Below are positions 60,450 through 64,000 of a stretch of DNA of 64,000 nt, piece after piece. Every line of letters begins with the position of its first letter. Position 1 is the stretch's first letter. The position numbers and the translations under genes are program-made. The stretch comes from VRUE01 sp963796705. Lineage in GTDB: Bacteria > Actinomycetota > Thermoleophilia > Solirubrobacterales > 70-9. The notes under the pieces are model-generated. The model ran no database searches. It saw only the letters and a list, made by a program, of their open reading frames with translations, and had not been told where the DNA came from. The stretch is taken from NCBI GenBank assembly GCA_963796705.1, contig CAWCMK010000003.1:372001-436000 (forward strand). Direction: 5' to 3'.

Positions 60450-62066
60450 TCAGTGGCGGAAGTGGCGGTGCTTGGTGAAGACCATCGCCACCCCGGCGGC
60501 GTTGCAGGCGTCGATCACCTCGGCGTCGTTTTTCGAGCCGCCCGGCTGGATCACCGCGCTCGCGCCGGCCTCGATCGCCGCCTCGGGCCCGTCGGCAAAT
60601 GGGAAGAACGCATCGGAGGCTAGGGCCGAGCCGCGCAGCAGCCCCGCCGCATCCTCACCGTGGGCATCGCGGCACTTCTCGAGCGCAAGCCGCACCGAGT
60701 CGACCCGGCTCATCTGGCCGGCGCCGATCCCGAGCGTCGCCCGGCCCTTCGCGATCACGATCGCGTTTGAGCGCACGTGGCGCACGACGGTCCAGGCGAA
60801 GAGCAGATCGGCCCACTGCTCCTCGGTCGGCCCGGCCTCGGTCACGACCTCCATCAGCTCGCGCGGCTCGGGGTCGCCGTCGCGATCCTGGATCAGCAGC
60901 CCGCCGAGCACCCGCTTGGCGTCGCGCTCGACCGGGTCGGGATGGCGTCGCTCCTCGTTGCGGAGGATCCGGATCGCCTCCTTGCGCTGCAGAACGTCGA
61001 GCGCTCCCTCCTCATATCCGGGGGCGATCAGCACCTCGACGAAGTTCTCGTGCAGGGCCTCGGCGAGCTCGACCCCGACCGGCCGGTTGAGGGCGATCAC
61101 GCCGCCGAAGGCCGACATCGGATCGCAGGCAAGGGCCTTGCGATAGGCCTCGAGCGAGTCTTCGCCGATCGCAACCCCGCAGGGGTTGTTGTGCTTGACG
61201 ATCGTGCAGGCCGGGGCGGGGAAATCGTCAACCAGCCGCCGGGCCGAGTCGAGGTCGAGGACGTTGTTGAACGAGAGGGCCCGTCCGTGCAGCTTCGAGA
61301 CCCTGGAGAGGACATGGGAGCGGATCCCCGCCTCGGAGTAAAGCGCGGCGCGCTGGTGGGGGTTCTCGCCGTAGGAGAGGTCGAGGACCTTCTCGTAGGC
61401 GACGGCCAGATGCTCGGGGAACTCCTCATAGGAGGTTGAGAACCAGCGGCTGATCGCTGCGTCATAGCGAGCCGTCTGCGCGAACGCCTCATTCGCCAAC
61501 CAGTGTCGGGTCGAGGCCGAGATCTCGCCCCCCGACTCCTCCAGCTCGGCGCAGACGGCGTCATAGGACTCGGGCTTGACGAGGACGGCGACGCTCTCAT
61601 GGTTCTTGGCCGCGGCGCGGATCATTGTCGGGCCGCCGATGTCGATGTTCTCGATCGCGACCTCGGGCTCGACCTGGTGCCCGGAGACCGCGTCCTCGAA
61701 GGGATAGAGGTTGACGCAGACGAGGTCGATCGGCTCGATCCCCTCGCGCTCCAGGGTCGCCATATGCTCGGCGTCCTCGCGGCGCGCCAGCAACGCCGCG
61801 TGGAGCCGCGGGTGCAGGGTCTTGACGCGCCCGTCGAGGATCTCCGCCTGGCCGGTGAAATCCGAGACCTCGGTGACCTCCAGCCCCGCCTCGCGCAGGG
61901 CCGAGGCCGTGCCGCCGGTGCTGAGAATCTCGATTCCAAGAGCGGCCAGCGTCTTTGCAAAATCGACCACGCCGGTCTTGTCGGAGACCGAGATCAGGGC
62001 CCGCCGCACCCTGACCGCGCCCTCGGCCGCGCTGGGCGACGGGATGTCAGTCTTTGCTTCGCTCAT
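60450..62066 (-). CDS. purH: Bifunctional AICAR transformylase/IMP cyclohydrolase
   Basis: It performs the last two steps of purine synthesis. 538 aa: N-terminal cyclohydrolase with VRRALISVSDKTGVVDFAKT, STGGTASALREAGLEVTEVS, GRVKTLHPRLHAALLARRED and NIDIGGPTMIRAAAKNHESV; C-terminal AICARFT with the catalytic Lys-His in IVKHNNPCGVAIGED, MSAFGGVIALNRPV and the ending QPGGSKNDAEVIDACNAAGV. ATG start. It overlaps the purN stop by 20 bp, which implies translational coupling. Confidence 0.97.
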   Translation of the reverse strand: MSEAKTDIPSPSAAEGAVRVRRALISVSDKTGVVDFAKTLAALGIEILSTGGTASALREAGLEVTEVSDFTGQAEILDGRVKTLHPRLHAALLARREDAEHMATLEREGIEPIDLVCVNLYPFEDAVSGHQVEPEVAIENIDIGGPTMIRAAAKNHESVAVLVKPESYDAVCAELEESGGEISASTRHWLANEAFAQTARYDAAISRWFSTSYEEFPEHLAVAYEKVLDLSYGENPHQRAALYSEAGIRSHVLSRVSKLHGRALSFNNVLDLDSARRLVDDFPAPACTIVKHNNPCGVAIGEDSLEAYRKALACDPMSAFGGVIALNRPVGVELAEALHENFVEVLIAPGYEEGALDVLQRKEAIRILRNEERRHPDPVERDAKRVLGGLLIQDRDGDPEPRELMEVVTEAGPTEEQWADLLFAWTVVRHVRSNAIVIAKGRATLGIGAGQMSRVDSVRLALEKCRDAHGEDAAGLLRGSALASDAFFPFADGPEAAIEAGASAVIQPGGSKNDAEVIDACNAAGVAMVFTKHRHFRH

Positions 62067-62670
62067 CGATCACGGCGACCCTCTGGTCGGCATCGATCCT
62101 AACCAGGCCCCGGGCGATCATGCGGATCGCCTCCGGGTAGAGCTCATGCTCGAGCGCGTGCACGGCCGCCTCGAGCTTCTCGCGGCCGCCGTCGGGCACC
62201 GGGACCTGGCGCTGGATGATCGCCGGCCCGGTGTCGATGCCCTCGTCGACGAAATGGACCGTGACACCGGTCGTCTTCACCCCTGCGGTAAGCGCCTGGC
62301 CGATCGCATCGAGCCCCGGGAAGGCGGGCAGCAGCGCCGGGTGGACGTTCACGACCCGGTTGCGGAAACGCTCGATGAAACCGGCGCTCAGCAGCTGCAT
62401 GTATCCGGCAAGCGCGATCAGGTCGGCCCCGAGCGACTCGATCCAATCGCCCAGCGCCTCGTCTCGGGCTTCGCGGTCCTCGAACTCCGAGGCGGGGAAC
62501 AGGGCCGTATCGACCCCGGCGGCCGCGGCGCGCTCCAGGGCCCGGGCACCCGGCTTGTCGGAGCCGACGCCGACGACCTCGATGCCCTCGCGGCCCTGCA
62601 GCCGGTCGAGGATCGCCTGCAGGTTGGAGCCGTTGCCGGAGGCCAGGACGACGATGCGGAAGGCGGGCAC
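62047..62670 (-). CDS. purN: Phosphoribosylglycinamide formyltransferase
   Basis: 207 aa from GTG 62670; the much longer frame upstream overlaps the opposite-strand membrane-protein gene and lacks homology. Core motifs: RIVVLASGNGSNLQAILDRL (formyl-THF/Rossmann), ALAGYMQLLSAGFIERFRNR, the catalytic N-H-D as NVHPALLPAFPGLDAIGQAL and VHFVDEGIDTGPAIIQRQVP. It formylates GAR in purine synthesis. The 20-bp overlap with purH fits an operon. Confidence 0.95.
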   Translation of the reverse strand: MPAFRIVVLASGNGSNLQAILDRLQGREGIEVVGVGSDKPGARALERAAAAGVDTALFPASEFEDREARDEALGDWIESLGADLIALAGYMQLLSAGFIERFRNRVVNVHPALLPAFPGLDAIGQALTAGVKTTGVTVHFVDEGIDTGPAIIQRQVPVPDGGREKLEAAVHALEHELYPEAIRMIARGLVRIDADQRVAVIDERSKD

Positions 62671-62712
62671 GGCCGCATCTTCGCAGTCGCGATCGCGAAT
62701 AGGGTTCGACCG

Positions 62713-63093
62713 ATGAGTGACTTCTGGCGGGCCGTTCTGTACCTGCACGTGCTGGCAATGGCCTTCTTCCTCGGGGGCCAGATCGTCTTCGGGGTCGCCG
62801 TGGTGCCGGTCCTGCGCGGCGCCGCCGAGCGAGAGCGGATGCGGGCCATCGCGCGGCGCTTCGGCTTCGGCTCCCTCGCCGCGCTCGCCGTGCTGGTCGC
62901 GACCGGCTGGGCGATGGCCTCCCACTACAACCTGTTCGGCGACTCGACGCTGCAGCTGAAGCTGGCCCTGGTGGGGCTCGTCATCGTTTTGGCCCTCGCC
63001 CACCTGCGCCGCCCGCAGCTGCACCTTCTGCAGGTCGCGATTCTGCTCGCCTCGCTGGTGATCGTCTGGCTCGGGCTCGAGCTCGCCAGCTGA
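62713..63093 (+). CDS. Small four-helix membrane protein (CopD/DUF-like)
   Basis: 126 aa from ATG 62713. Four membrane segments with a typical start, LYLHVLAMAFFLGGQIVFGV, a basic cytosolic turn (RGAAERERMRAIARRFG), then LAALAVLVATGWAMASHYNL and ILLASLVIVWLGLEL. The pattern, including the His in the first helix, resembles copper-resistance CopD-domain or similar small membrane proteins. Divergent from purN (~40 bp apart). Function is uncertain. Confidence 0.78.
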   Translation: MSDFWRAVLYLHVLAMAFFLGGQIVFGVAVVPVLRGAAERERMRAIARRFGFGSLAALAVLVATGWAMASHYNLFGDSTLQLKLALVGLVIVLALAHLRRPQLHLLQVAILLASLVIVWLGLELAS

Positions 63094-63219
63094 TCGAGGG
63101 GCTTCGCAGGTGCCGGGCGTCGGGGCGGGATAACCGGCGGCCTCAGTCGCGACGAGCTGGTGGCGGCTGACGGCACGCGGGCGCGGGGCGGGCGCTGAGC
63201 GCCCCGATCCACGCCGCGC
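63094..63219. other. Short intergenic region
   Basis: The 126 bp between the convergent small membrane-protein gene and purF. No coding frame, RNA or clear terminator was seen. Confidence 0.35.
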
Positions 63220-64000
63220 TCAGCCCGTGGTCGTTGCCGGCACGACGGCTATCTCCTCGAGCGCGAACTTGCCGTTTGCCTCCTCGGGGTCGCCGAGCGG
63301 GTAGCGGCCGGTGAAGCAGGCGTCGCAGTGGTCCTCGGCGGGGGTGCCGACGGCCTCATAGACGCCGTCCATCGAGAGGTAGGCGAGGCTGTCGGCCCCG
63401 AGCTCGTCGGCGATCTCCTCGATCGTGCGCTCGTGGGCGATCATCTCCTCGCGGGTCGACATGTCGACCCCGTAGTGGCACGGGTGGCGGATCGGCGGCG
63501 CCGAGATCCGCAGGTGCACCTCGCTGGCGCCGGCCTCGCGCAGCATCCCGACCAGCTGCCGGGTCGTGTTGCCACGCACGATCGAGTCATCGACGACGAC
63601 GATCCGCCGTCCGGCGACGATCTCCGGCAGGGGGTTGAACTTGAGCCGCAGACCGCGCTTCCGCAGCTCCTGGCCGGGCTGGATGAAGGTGCGGGCGACG
63701 TAGCGGTTCTTGATCAGCCCGTCATCGCGGGGTAGTCCGGAGGCGCGCGCGAATCCAGCGGCCGCCGGGTTGCCGGAGTCGGGCACGGCGATCACCACGT
63801 CGGCCTCGACCGGCGCCTCGCGCCAGAGAATCTCGCCCATACGCCCGCGGACCTGCTGCAGGACCTTACCCTCGAGGCGGCTGTCGGGCCGCGAGAAGTA
63901 GATGTGCTCGAAGACGCAGCTTGCAGAGCGGGCCGAGCGCACCACCTGACGGGTCTCGAGACCGCGCTCGGTCAGGGAGACCATCTCGCCGGGGCGAACC
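63220..64000 (-). CDS. purF: Amidophosphoribosyltransferase, C-terminal part (5' end outside window)
   Basis: The first committed step of purine synthesis. The frame is open to the window edge (…FAPGEMVSLTERGLETRQVV), so the N-terminal glutaminase domain lies beyond 64000. Present are CVFEHIYFSRPDS, DVVIAVPDSGNPAAAGFARA, the PRPP-binding VVVDDSIVRGNTTRQLVGML, ISAPPIRHPCHYGVDMSTRE and LAYLSMDGVYEAVG. It is on the same strand as purN and purH but is separated from them by the small membrane-protein gene on the other strand. Confidence 0.94.
   Translation of the reverse strand, partial: VRPGEMVSLTERGLETRQVVRSARSASCVFEHIYFSRPDSRLEGKVLQQVRGRMGEILWREAPVEADVVIAVPDSGNPAAAGFARASGLPRDDGLIKNRYVARTFIQPGQELRKRGLRLKFNPLPEIVAGRRIVVVDDSIVRGNTTRQLVGMLREAGASEVHLRISAPPIRHPCHYGVDMSTREEMIAHERTIEEIADELGADSLAYLSMDGVYEAVGTPAEDHCDACFTGRYPLGDPEEANGKFALEEIAVVPATTTG

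Noticed and set aside
1..64000. CRISPR array or rRNA genes
   Set aside because: No series of regularly spaced repeats and no 16S/23S/5S sequence was seen; the only tandem repeats are the 39-bp and 59-bp units described.

Overview
The window is high-GC chromosomal DNA with strongly GC-biased codons, short intergenic gaps and many operons with 1-4 bp gene overlaps. The mix of genes points to an actinobacterium, most likely Thermoleophilia/Solirubrobacterales. These include an ECF42 sigma factor with a DGPF partner, secreted proteins with C-terminal basic beta-sandwich-like tails, repeats of the type 'SCPS..CVAV', an acidic protein ending in FDFDD, and bifunctional ThiS-ThiG. The lineage call is inference from gene content; no rRNA is present.

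Layout. 0-10 kb: an ECF42 sigma/DGPF pair with a recognisable self-promoter, a second ECF sigma factor, a polysaccharide deacetylase, a zinc-type ABC importer operon (znuA-znuC-two permeases-Fur regulator) behind a Fur-box-like palindrome, and a membrane GGDEF-EAL protein. 10-16 kb: a divergent family 2 glycosyltransferase, a DUF4328/DUF4389/M48 protease membrane operon and an ICMT-like methyltransferase. 16-24 kb: a tRNA-Ala(CGC) gene with two extra 3'-half copies flanking a small cassette (secreted protein and PadR regulator), an FG-GAP secreted protein, an Lgt-amidase fusion, an acidic repeat protein, tRNA-Ala(TGC) and a broken IS481-type transposase. 24-28 kb: two secreted-protein genes, one frameshifted by a 59-bp tandem duplication. 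28-38 kb: a lipoate and pyruvate dehydrogenase block (lipA, lipB, E2, E1 beta, E1 alpha, a DsbA/HCCA-isomerase-like protein, E3). 38-41 kb: thiE, diverging from a TPP riboswitch that controls thiO and a fused thiS-thiG.

40.8-52.4 kb is an 11.6-kb integrated element in tRNA-Lys(TTT), bounded by 42-bp direct repeats of the tRNA 5' half. It carries a RelA/SpoT-domain protein with a small overlapping partner (candidate toxSAS toxin-antitoxin pair), a degenerate tRNA-Cys-like sequence, several decayed secreted-protein genes, an iteron-like repeat cluster, a large MobF (TrwC/TraI-type) relaxase-helicase, a small HTH protein and a tyrosine integrase broken by several frameshifts. It looks like a decaying integrative mobilizable element.

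52.4-64 kb returns to chromosomal genes: a RibD-like reductase, a large secreted beta-helix/Ig-like protein, a broken secreted-protein gene, a LOG-family protein, a BNR-like secreted protein, purH-purN, a small CopD-like membrane protein and the C-terminal part of purF, which runs off the window.

Working together: the PDH subunits, LipA/LipB and E3 form one metabolic block (pyruvate to acetyl-CoA with lipoylation); thiE/thiO/thiSG supply thiamine, the cofactor of E1, under TPP control; purF/purN/purH belong to de novo purine synthesis. All coordinates and motifs were read by eye; no searches or folding programs were run.
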